A stretch of DNA of 64,000 nt from Epiperipatus broadwayi (Eukaryota; Onychophora; Udeonychophora; Euonychophora; Peripatidae), in NCBI GenBank assembly GCA_028023455.1, contig JAQFVV010012405.1, positions 9,631,923-9,695,922 on the forward strand, written 5' to 3'. Both the position numbers and the translations under genes were made by a program. The notes beneath the pieces were generated by a model, which saw only the letters and a program-made list of their open reading frames with translations, was not told where the DNA came from and made no database searches. Below, one piece after another: positions 50,030-60,270 of this stretch. Within the stretch, counting starts at the first letter, position 1. Every line of letters starts with the position of its first letter.

Positions 50030-50575
50030 TCAACATTATTAACAATAAAATCAAACAATTTTATAGGAAAATCACAGACAATAAAACACAATATTAAACT
50101 TCCATATATTACTCTTCCCCACATACCCAAAATCTCCTATCAATTAATCAAGGTTTTGTCCAATAAATTTAAAATTAGCTTTCATACACCCCCATGCACT
50201 AATCATATTATCAATAACTCTAAGGACAAAATTGAACATTCTCAGACTCTCCATGTCGTTTACAGCATATCATGTCCACAACCTGGTTGCTGGGCCATTT
50301 ATTTTGGAGAAACCAAAGCAGGCATAATCAACAGGACAGCACAACACAGATATGCATATAATAGAGCTATCAAAAACAATGATAATTCATCAACATTTTT
50401 AGAGCATTCCAAGAAGACAGGACATGTGTTTGAACCTTCCAGCCCTAAAATAGTCTGTATTGAGAAAAATGACATCAAGCGGAAAATCAGAGAAGCATAT
50501 TTTATTAATGGCAATAATAACTCCATCAATAGACGAGATACCTGCTTTGACATCTCCAAACGTTGGACTATCTAG
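50030..50575 (+). CDS. GIY-YIG endonuclease domain of a PLE, no RT
   Basis: An open frame reads from the edge of the left arm: KLPYITLPHIPKIS (about 50096-50137), the conserved linker between RT and nuclease, then KFKISFHTPPCTNHIINNSKDK and the nuclease: VVYSISCPQPGCWAIYFGET (GIY equivalent VVY, YIG equivalent YFG, CPxPxC cysteines), INRTAQH (catalytic Arg and His), EHSKKTGHVF and IREAYFI (metal-binding Glu), ending at a stop at 50575-50577. There is no in-frame ATG near the start of the domain, so it is probably the 3' part of a longer PLE protein. The intact frame over about 180 codons indicates a younger insertion than the other PLE copies here. In full PLEs this domain nicks target DNA for target-primed reverse transcription. 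It may be silent. Confidence 0.8.
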   Translation, partial: STLLTIKSNNFIGKSQTIKHNIKLPYITLPHIPKISYQLIKVLSNKFKISFHTPPCTNHIINNSKDKIEHSQTLHVVYSISCPQPGCWAIYFGETKAGIINRTAQHRYAYNRAIKNNDNSSTFLEHSKKTGHVFEPSSPKIVCIEKNDIKRKIREAYFINGNNNSINRRDTCFDISKRWTI

Positions 50576-50647
50576 TTCATTTGCATACGCTTTGCATACT
50601 GTTTTGTTTCCTTGCCCTATTTCTTCGTTCTGCAGCTCACAGTACCG

Positions 50648-50686
50648 CTATGAATATGAGGCAAAAGGCCTCGAAAGCGCTTAGCG
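50648..50686 (+). ncRNA. Hammerhead-like core, right arm of mini-PLE (candidate)
   Basis: The + strand copy of the same motif as 49964-50003, intact. Being in the downstream terminus in the sense of the GIY-YIG frame, this is where a PLE ribozyme would be expected to act on the transcript. Confidence 0.4.
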
Positions 50687-50755
50687 TGTAATAATTTCTG
50701 TGTATCTTGATAGCTTCACATTCAAGTGTGTCATACGCTTTGTTAATTTTGTATA

Positions 50756-51807
50756 CACTGTTATAAGAAAAAAAAATCTTGCTACTAGTAACATGCATGT
50801 TATTGTCTTATTATATACTTTCTTCTTTCTTAATTTCATGCTATATGTTGCAACATTATTCTTTTTTTTCTGAATGCATTTAGCAATGAATAATTATATA
50901 CACAATATTACGTTAAGTTATAAGTTCTTTATCTTTTCGACTCTCACATTCATAACCTTCAAAACTATTTTTTAAATAATCGATATACATGTATATTAGA
51001 ATATTTGCATAATCTAACTTTTTTAAAAAAAATAAAGTTTTCATCTCTTTTTTAAACCCTTTTAACAGTAATCTGATTTGTATTATTATTTTTATTTATT
51101 TCCCACACGTATATATAATTATAAACATAAAAAACAATGCCCCCCCCCCCATCTCTCTTTTATAAATTGTTTTTGACTGAGTTTTATAATCTGCAAATAA
51201 AATACATGTTAAACTATTATATTTAATTTAATTTGAGCCTTGAAATAAACATTTTTGTATTGTTAAATGTATATATGTAAGTATATTAATACTTTTTCTC
51301 ATTTCTAATTTTATTCAACTTTTAAATACTTAAATATATTTAACTGATTTGAGAAATTATTTTAAATTCTACTTTTTTTTTTTTTATCTTTTTTAAAACA
51401 GTTTACAAAAATCCAATGATTTTTCTTACTTTTTAAAAAAATATAATTATTTTCAAAATGTAGCTAATTAGCTTTTCTGTTATTAGGTAATAAACAATTA
51501 TTAAATTATAATTTTTATTATCACATTAATTTATATTCTAATACTGCAGTTGGATAAAAGGCTGCTTTTTATTATGAGCTGATTTTTTTCTTGATTAACC
51601 TTTATTTTATTTTATAATAATCACTAATTAACTATACTAACAACAATCTTTTTTATAAAAAGAAAATCCAAAATTATATTAATTAATTATTTTTTATATT
51701 TTTTAATATACAAATTAACAAAGTAACATTTCTTCCATTTTAAAACCAAATTGTTTTAGAGTTATAAAAATTATATCCCATGGCATATATATTCTTATAC
51801 ATAGTTA
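50756..51807. other. AT-rich intronic sequence
   Basis: Contains a C tract at about 51139 and otherwise nothing recognised. Confidence 0.4.
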
Positions 51808-52330
51808 AAGGGAATTTAAACCCAGACTTTCAAGCTTCCTTCAGTCATTCATTCTATCGAATATAACGGATACAAATGACCACATACATGTGAAGTAGAT
51901 AAATGATCTCCAATATATGTATTTCGTGCTGAACCAGCACTCATCAGTTGATCCGGATTGTCATCTCCCACACATATATAATCAGTGTTCAGTTTTATAC
52001 TAAAATAGCAAATCTACAAATTTTAATAGATAGGCTTTAATCCGTCCCACTCTCCAACTCTTCATCTGATGATATGGATGGCTGAAGAATTAGAGAGTAT
52101 TGAAACCTGTCCATTAAGGTTTGTAGATTTGCTATACCGAGCACTGATTATATATATGTAAAAGATGACCAAACCAACTGATGAGTTCTGGTTCAGCGCG
52201 AAATACAACTATTGGAGCTCATTTATCTTTTTCACATGTATGTGATCATGTGTATTGGTTATATTAGATGAAATGAATAAGTGAAGAGACCTTGAAAGTC
52301 TGGGTTCAAATCCTCTTTAATTATATCCGG
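51808..52330. mobile_element. ~520-bp palindromic family B element
   Basis: Arms of about 250 bp around a centre near 52065. The ends are TTAAAGGGAATTTAAACCCAG and CTGGGTTCAAATCCTCTTTAA; the interior has GAACCAGCACTCATCAGTTG at the left against CAACTGATGAGTTCTGGTTC at the right. It is a shorter size class than 35682-36603, with the central part of the arms missing. Confidence 0.85.
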
Positions 52331-53374
52331 CTTAAGTACATATATTATACTTGTATTTATACTTATTACATATTCTTATACATGTAACTCTAAACAATTA
52401 TAGCTTAACACACACACACATATATATATATAAAATTGACTTGGTAGTAGCCGCATCAATAAATTATGAAATAAATGGAGTGGTATCATCTATTATTAAT
52501 TTCTTTAGCATTGATAATATTTAAGCATTAATTACTCTTATCTAACAATAATTAGATATTCATTTTATAATATAAAAACATTTTTCGTTAGATTTCAAAA
52601 TTGAAAATTCTAACATGCATAATTATGGCAGGTTAATAAAGTAATATTAAAACATGTGGCTGATGATATAAATAAAATGCACTAGCATATTATATTTAAA
52701 ATATTATTTAACATATGCAAACACAGATATAACTAAAATTACTCTAAATTCAAAATTAAATAAGACTGGTTAGTCTCTGCAACTCAAGCAATTTGTGGAG
52801 GTTTTTTTTTTCGTTTGACTAACGTTGTTTTATTTTGAATTTGGGGTAAGATTAGTTATTTTATTGACTAGTTTAGCTTCAGGTTGTTAATGTAACGACA
52901 GATATATACGTTATATATATTCTAGGTGATTAATTTTATATAATACATTGAGATTAATAATTAAGCTACTGGTTTATTAAGTAAACAAAATACTCTCATT
53001 AGCTGATATCATTTCTAAATAAATATATAAATATTATTTCTAACCATTTATTAAGACAGATTATTATATTATTATTAATACAGATTTAAAGTATAAGTGT
53101 AAAGATTATTATATCTTTTTTTATTAAATATTACTGCATAATATTATTAATTTAATTCTATTTTCTTTTTTTTTTACAAGTGTTTAACCTTTACTAAAGT
53201 ATAAATATGTTGAGACTTAAAATATATGCTTAATTTTTTTATGTGTAGCATTCAGTTTGATTGAAATTTGGAACAATTAAATTATTTTCTATAATAATTA
53301 TTTAAAATGTTTTAAAACTAACAATAGATTTATTAATTGAAAATATATTAAAATTATACCCCCGCCATTACATT
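52331..53374. other. AT-rich intronic sequence
   Basis: No feature recognised. Confidence 0.4.
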
Positions 53375-53439
53375 ATGGCTTATTTCTGTTCTTTGAATAT
53401 CTCTTTTTTTCATCTTCTGCACTTTCAAAATCTTCTCTT

Positions 53440-53700
53440 TCACATTTATTTTCATGTTTTTATCCTTATATTTTTAATCTTCAGCATTATCTTTTCCACC
53501 ATCATCTTTTTCAGCACTAGTATATTTAGAATCTGTTTCACTATCTCCATTGCTGTCATTTTCTTTATCAATATTTTCATATTTCTCAACAATATTTTTA
53601 TCTTCCTCATTATCATCTTTTCCATCAGCTTTGGAATCTTCTGCTTTTTTGATACCTCTCTCACAACTATTTGTAAACACATTGAAAAGGTTTTCAATTA
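53440..53700 (-). pseudogene. Acidic Asp/Glu/Lys/Asn-rich coding-like segment
   Basis: The minus strand holds a frame reading FTNSCERGIKKAEDSKADGK, then DDNEEDKNIVEKYENIDKEN, SNGDSETD and EKDDGGKDNAED before a stop at about 53474. The residue mix is strongly hydrophilic and acidic and does not resemble chance translation of AT-rich DNA, which gives Ile/Phe/Lys/Asn/Tyr. I do not recognise the protein. It could be an exon of a nested gene, a processed pseudogene fragment, or the disordered part of a mobile-element protein. The + strand frame over the same span (Phe/Ile-rich) is its shadow. Confidence 0.35.
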
Positions 53701-53788
53701 AATTTTCATAGACTCAAGGAAGTATCCTTATATTGATTTTTAACTAGCCATTTATAACTTTGTGTACATATATATATATATATATATA

Positions 53789-53850
53789 TAATTAAAGGGG
53801 ATTTGAACCCAGACTTTCAAGATCCCTTCAGTCATTCATTGATATTTAAA
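53789..53850. mobile_element. Family B terminus fragment
   Basis: AATTAAAGGGGATTTGAACC followed by CAGACTTTCAAGATCCC matches the left end of the 51808 copy, preceded by a TA tract at 53767-53788. Confidence 0.65.
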
Positions 53851-53860
53851 TATTATATAT

Positions 53861-54235
53861 AACCATTAGAAAGCACAATCCCAATAGAGATAACAATCAA
53901 CAATTTCAAACTGTTATCAAGGCAACCTCCTTTTAATAATAAAGATGGAAGGAAACTACTCTTCACACATGCACTATAAAATAGACACATACTCTTCAAT
54001 CAATAAATGTTTCAAAAGCATAGATGGTCCAACTATGCTTAGAGTTTATTCTTTAAATAAACCAACTATATTATTAGTATAATATATATTGCATAAGACT
54101 TCTATTCCATTACACATTTTTAAAACGTATGAACATCTGAAAAAGAGAAATATTTTCCTAAATTCATTTTATATTAAACTAGCACTTTGATTTGATCCAT
54201 ATCACAATCTTTTACGTTTCAAAAATATGATAAAA
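53861..54235 (+). repeat. Repeat family C, copy 3, with associated scrap
   Basis: 53861-53946 (GATAACAATCAACAATTTCA, AAGGCAACCTCCTTTTAATAA) matches the copies at 33650 and 43797; the scrap near 54165-54230 (TTATATTAAACTAGCACTTTG) matches 33490. Confidence 0.65.
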
Positions 54236-54769
54236 TGGAAGTTTTAGTTGTATTATAAAGAATAAAACATATGGGGAAAAAAGTTGAATGAAAGAAATCA
54301 CATGTTTATAATTAAAAAACACAGTTATATAATATCTAAGCTGATTTAAAGTATATATCTGAGCTAGATATAATATGACATTCTCTAAATAAATTATTAA
54401 TAATAATGAATAATGTATTTATCTAAGTTGGTATCAAAGATATACTTGTATATCACATTATAGTACAGGCTCGCGCGCGCGCGCATACACACACACATAT
54501 ATATATCTGCACAACTCAAATAGCCCAAATTCAATATTAAAGAAAACTAGCTAAAAAAAAAAAAAAACCCCAATAGTTTCTTTATCAAAGCAGACTTCGC
54601 AAGTGCAACGAACTGTAAAACATCAACAAATATATACTAATTATATTTTTAACAATTACATCCCACATATCTTTAATACTAAAAGAACTCTTAAATAAAT
54701 TAATTGCTTCAATTTTTTAAATTTTCAATAATAAAGATTTTTTAAATTCTTTTTATTTTATTTAGGCAA
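54236..54769. other. AT-rich intronic sequence with CG/CA tract
   Basis: A CG-repeat run passing into CA and TA repeats (GCGCGCGCGC, then ACACACACAC) lies at 54472-54507, possibly able to adopt Z-DNA. Nothing else. Confidence 0.5.
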
Positions 54770-56640
54770 CCTTAATCTCTTCAAACGTAATATTATGATC
54801 TGTATCTCTTTTATGAATATATGAAGAAGAATTAACATATTTATTTTAAAGCTACTTTTATGAACTTTTATTCTTTCATTTAAACTCAAACTACTCTTAA
54901 TTATATAGAACATTTTACAAAAACAACTACATCAGGAATAGCATTTCTATTAAAAAATTTTTTGTATTATTCAATGAATTATTTAATATAATAACCTCGC
55001 TTGCAAGCAATTTTCTTATTATCGAACAAATTAACATTACTTACTTAAAATTTTATAAGAAAGGAAATTAAAATCAAAGAAATAAAATAATATTTTACAT
55101 TAACCTTTACATTTTTACAGTTATTAACAGAACTATAGTTATCATTAAAGAAAATATTCTTAATTAATTTATCAATGTGGCAAAAAATCTTTATAAAATT
55201 GATTTTTTTTTTAAATATAGCACACTTATTAGAACTATTTAATCTCGGATTTTTATAGCAATAATTTCTCAAAGCAACTAACTTATGTAAGACAGATTGA
55301 TAGCTACCAGGTTTAATTATACATCTTAAATCCTTACTTTTAAAATAATGATTACATACCAAACGATTACTAGTTACATTTTTTTTATCATAAATCTAAT
55401 AATTTTAATTGAACAAAATCTGACGTATCCCTTCCTTTTTTCTAAAATATATTTTATAAAAGGATCAAAATAATTAAATTATTTAACTATTCAAATTTAT
55501 CATTTTCCACTACAAACTAACAATCATCAACATATTCAACAAACAATTTGAAATATACACAATTGTAATTAACAATTAATATAAACTGAACAAAAGGAGA
55601 AATAATCTAACCTATTACCCACTCTTCTTTAATCTTATAAAATCTAGCATTATAAGCAAAATATAGAATCTTTCAATAAAAAGAGCAAATCTTTAATACA
55701 TTTTATTTTATTTTTGGACAAAGAACCATTATTAATCAACAAAGAAATAATCTCAATATGGCTTAAATTAGTAACAGATTGATACATATATTGCATTATC
55801 TAAACTATCATATATCAAATTATTTTCTATTTTAAAATTACTAATCTTATCACCAGTCTCAAAAGAAGATACAACAGTGTAATTTCCAAAATTAAGTAAT
55901 ATTTTTAAGAAATTATTTAAAAACTTAGAAATCCCTTCAATGATACTACCAGTCAAATCAAAAATAAATCTAAAAAAAAAAAACTTTCTTTATGAGTTTT
56001 AATAATCATACACATTGGGTGATATAAAATCATTAGGATAACATTTAAAATATTCCACTCTTAAAAATTTTTAAATTTTGCATTTTTTTCACAATACCTA
56101 TTTCATTTTGATTGTATTTCTAGGTTCTTTTCCTAAAAACATATATCTAAAGTCATTTTCTTTCGAAATGACAAAATGGTCACATCATTAGTAATAAACT
56201 TATTTTTAAGATATCTAATCTCAGCAGAAGGAATAATAAATTTTTCTTTATTTTTTTAACTTTTATTTAAAACCTAATTGTATATTTATTTTTTGTTCAT
56301 CATTTTAAATTACTGGATTCAGTAGATAAAATTATATCAAAAACTATACTTTTAGAAAGAAAACAAACAAAATTACGATCTTTACTAATATTAGAAAAAT
56401 TAACAACTTTATTTCTTAACTATTATATTGTAAGTAAAATTAACTTTATATGAAAATTGCATAATAAAAAATTCAAAATTAAATAATTAAAATTTTATCT
56501 CTTATCTAAATCATTCCTATTCCTTTGACATTTAGAAAGAAATTTATAAACCTAATGAAATTCTCTGCCAAGAATATTTAAAATAATCATTTAAAAAATA
56601 AATAAATTTACCATCTTAAAAATTATTTCCTATCATTTAA
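54770..56640 (-). pseudogene. Penelope-like element, RT plus GIY-YIG, decayed
   Basis: Read down the minus strand in shifting frames, the PLE domain order is visible: LRNKVVNFSNI (about 56400), MCMIIKTHKES then FIFDLTGSIIEGISKFLNNFLK (about 55900-56020; the family has PKxHK followed by RPIVS), YTVVSSF (about 55855-55875, motif A, normally VVSLFTNVP), FVEYVDDC (about 55520-55545, catalytic motif C YxDD), then the connection region around 55045-55370 (VLHKLVALRNYC, INFIKIF), and finally SSYIHKRDTDHNITFEEIKV (about 54775-54830), the end of the GIY-YIG region. Many stops and frameshifts are present. Only fragments at 55045-55362 and 55768-55956 are open. Assigned by motif order, so the family is fairly sure and the exact clade is not. 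Confidence 0.7.
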
Positions 56641-58021
56641 TCTAAACAATGCCTGGTACTTTGATATTATTCCTGCTCTAATGTATTATTTCAATGGCAT
56701 ATTACTCTAAGTTTGTGATATGTTTAAAATAATGCCACCAAGGGATATGTGGATAATCTTAATCAATAAAATTTATCTGCAGATCCTGTAGAGGTGTTAT
56801 ATGTCATACCATGTGTAATTTAAAGTTTAAGTTACCAGGAGTAATATGCCATACCATGTGTAAGGTCAAAGTTCAAATGTAAAAAAGTAATGGACACATA
56901 TTGATTATAGAAAAAGAAGACATTACAATACTAAATAAAACAGGTACTTGAGACTTGTGCATTTTTAGTACAACACTACCTAATGTCAAAATCATCCTTC
57001 TTCCTCTTCCACAGCTCATATTCCACATATAATACCAAATTTCAGATCTAAAACAAAACAAAAACATGTCATTTCCAATCATGGAGAGAGATAAATTTCT
57101 TATGAAAAAAGAGAGAAATATAAAAAAGAACCCTGAAACATTTTTTAAATAGTGAGTTGTAATAAAGCTTTAGATTTCCATTATTTTTTTAACTTAACAC
57201 AAAAAACAAAATGTCAAAGTGTAAGTTTAATCTTATATTTTAAATATCTTTTTTTAAAAAAAACATAAATGTTTAGCAAAATAAATAAAAAAAACACAAA
57301 TATAACAAATTTATCTCCAAATGTATTTTCAATTAAAAAAAAAACAGTATTATTTACAAATGATGCAATAATTTATATTGTGTAAGGAAAAAAGTCACAC
57401 TGATAGCACAAAATCTCACAGGTTAGCACATTTTACAACTTGGTGATATGTATATATGTAAAAGTTGACATGGATTAATTGTGCCAGGATTTGATTGCCA
57501 TGACATCATGAATCATACATTTTGAATAACTATTACCAGATGAAAATGTCACCAGAGTAAAACGTCATAGCAGGAATAATACAAAAGTACACAATGCTTT
57601 AATCTAAATAATATCACTTGAAGAAAAATAACTAAAAACTAAACCCCACAAACTCATAATAAGATAATAGTAAAAATAAAATATAAAATAATAAAATTAT
57701 AAAAATAAACTCACACCCACACAATATACAATTTCTTTTTCCTTTTCTTATTTATATTTTTATTTATTTTCTTTCCATTTTACAATAAATTAATTTTATA
57801 AATTCTAATTTTAATTAATATTAAATATTATATACAAAACCCTTTCTCTTATTTATGAACATGTATATAATTACTGTAATTACTTTGTCTCTATATAAGA
57901 ACTGAGTTGTATTTATCGGAGGAATCCTCTTTTGAATGCAAAAAGTATTTACAATATATAATTTTCATTGGTATTATCATCTGACTGTAATTTTTCTAAA
58001 GCAAAAAATAACAGAAATTTT

Positions 58022-58040
<19 letters not shown>
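56641..58040. other. AT-rich intronic sequence
   Basis: A near-repeat ATGCCATACCATGTGTAA occurs at about 56800 and 56847. No gene recognised. Confidence 0.4.
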
Positions 58041-58051
<11 letters not shown>

Positions 58052-58055
<4 letters not shown>

Positions 58056-58165
58056 ATGAGTATGCTAATAGCTCTAAACAAGATAAATGCTGAAAAGCAC
58101 TTAAAATCTCTATCTAGAAATAGGGGTAATTCTATATAGAACTATTAGCACACTCATTATATTAC
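58052..58165. repeat. Small inverted repeat next to CA/TA tract
   Basis: ATAATGAGTATGCTAATAGC (58052) is inverted relative to ACTATTAGCACACTCATTAT (58141), with a 60-bp spacer; a CA tract then TA tract precedes it (58023-58055). Possible small fold-back element. Confidence 0.6.
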
Positions 58166-58429
58166 ATTTGTAGTACAAGCTTATTAAGTTAAGTCACATG
58201 ATGTTTGACTTTGATTTTCTTACTAATATATATAAACAACCCAAGCACCAATCTCAAAATCAACAATAAAAATAAAATGAAATAAAATACATTAAAAAAA
58301 ACACTTTAAAAGTACAGTATATACACATATAACACTTTTCTCAGAAACTAAACTATATACACAATCAAACATAGATCTAATAGGGCAGTTGGGAAGACAT
58401 TGATACTTACAATTTTCCACCTCAAATAC

Positions 58430-59755
58430 AGCAGCAGCAAGAGTTGGGGTATTAATTCATAACAAGACACATTTTAAATTATTCAAAATACTCTATCTAA
58501 ATCAAAACATGATTATAATACTTTCTTTAATTCAGCATTCACAATTAATATGATTTATCTATACTTATACAAACAAACAAATCTCATCCACCAAATAATA
58601 TCAGATATTAATTTAATACTTGCATTCAACCCCCACCCAATGGTAATGTTTGGTGACTATAACATGTCTTATAGTCAAAATACGCACACCAAATAAACCT
58701 TAGAATGATGACTAGTGAAGGTTTTTTTTCCCACAAATGCCTTTTTGTTCTACACCCTGAAGCACTCTGCATTAATTGATGTAATCTTCTATTCTCCAGA
58801 CCTACATTTTATAATTAACCTCTAACTAAAACCGGTAGTTTTCTCAGACCACCATTCAATGACAATACAAATAGATATTAATTTCAGTGCACAGTCTAAT
58901 CTTAAATACAATAATACAATAAGAGCACTGATAAAAACTACTTCACCAGAGGCAGTAGTTACCAAGACATATATATTAAAAAAAATAGACTTGCTAGACC
59001 AACCACCTCAAATAGCATGGTTTACACTCATAAACATATTACAATCCATAAAACACTATACACAAAAACATAAAATGTCAACAGTGCCCCCAAACAACTT
59101 GAAATAATTAATGGAAAGCTGAAGGCCACATCTTGTGATGCAGCATCGATTCTCTCAATTATAAACCTCAAACAACAATACAAGAAGATTGAGTCAATAT
59201 TATCAGAATACCTTGCACCTAAAAGAGCTAAAATCTATTTGTCTCAACCACACAACTGGTCAAAAGAATATATCAGATGGGCATTGGCCTACAAAAATAA
59301 AAAAAGTGCCATCATCTATTACAATAGATAAAAGACTGGTAACTGGTCTCAACATGCTACCACATATATACTATCATTTCAAATCCTTGGTGAGAGTGAA
59401 GAGGTTGGACAGAAACATAAAATAACTGATTCAGAGATAATAACAAAATTAAAATCATTGCCAGATAACATACACCCAGGTCCTCATGCAATTCCAAAAT
59501 ATCTTCTGCAACACCTGAGTAATTTTACGATATGAATAATCAAAAAAAATGATTGATTTATTGTCAACTAAAATACAGCAAATTAAAGGCTTGTATCAGA
59601 TTTTACTAGTTCCATTTTTAAAACAGGATATACTTCCTTCTCCACTAAATAACTTGCATCCTATCTCAATGTCCCGATACTGATCAAGATCATCGAATCT
59701 ATTATAAAAGGCAAAATTCGGCCAATTTTACTATCTCATATATCATTATATATAT
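58430..59755 (+). mobile_element. APE-type LINE, endonuclease and RT N-terminus, decayed
   Basis: In shifting + frames: LILAFNPHPMVMFGDYNMSYSQ (GDYN at 58652-58663, the GDFN box of APE-like endonucleases), ALIDVIFYSPDLHFI (about 58770-58815), VVFSDHHSMTIQID (SDHH at 58844-58855, the SDH catalytic box), then an interdomain with open stretches at 58859-59107 and 59189-59425, KLKSLPDNIHPGPHAIPKYLL (about 59446-59510, the RT entry motif with PGPDGIP), and NNLHPISMS with IIESIIKGKIRPILLSHI (about 59650-59745). The element continues at 62281 after an insertion. Multiple frameshifts and stops show that it is dead. Confidence 0.75.
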
Positions 59756-59768
59756 ATATGCTTTGCAG

Positions 59769-59980
59769 ACAGATAATGAAGCTGATACCAGTAAATAAAA
59801 TAAATAATATTATACAATTATTAAAGCTGAGTGCTTTTGGGAGAATTCATATGCCCATATTCATAGCTACAAAATTCTAGTAGCTATGAATATGGGAGTA
59901 TGAATCCTCATGAAAGTGCTCAGCTTTAATAATTGTATAATATTATTTATTTTATTTACTGGTATAAGCTTTATTATCTG
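59769..59980. mobile_element. 212-bp palindrome with hammerhead-like cores
   Basis: The left arm 59769-59867 and the right arm 59881-59980 are reverse complements around a 13-bp centre (ACCAGTAAATAAAATAAATA against TATTTATTTTATTTACTGGT). It is non-coding and inserted into the LINE. Each arm has CTATGAATAT, a stem-loop and GAAA-like core (+ strand 59884-59924; minus strand in the left arm, where GAAA has become AAAA). Architecture and core match the mini-PLE termini at 49905-50755, so this is probably a termini-only derivative. Confidence 0.8.
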
Positions 59981-60001
59981 TGTGAAAAGCACACACACAT
60001 A

Positions 60002-60270
<269 letters not shown>

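Larger units (their letters stand above)
49905..50755 (+). mobile_element. Mini Penelope-like element with inverted termini
   Basis: The arms 49905-50020 and 50630-50755 are near-perfect reverse complements (TATACAAAATTAACAAAGCA against GCTTTGTTAATTTTGTATA; CGAGGCCTTTTGCCTCATATT against AATATGAGGCAAAAGGCCTCG). The interior of about 600 bp is filled almost entirely by an open GIY-YIG frame. No RT is present, so the element is non-autonomous. Each arm contains a hammerhead-like core. Inverted terminal repeats after 5' truncation are known for Penelope-like elements. Confidence 0.8.

Noticed and set aside
53375-53701. Phe/Ile-rich 108-codon + strand frame resembling a membrane protein
   Set aside because: It is the complement of an acidic minus-strand frame; pyrimidine-rich strands always translate as hydrophobic runs.
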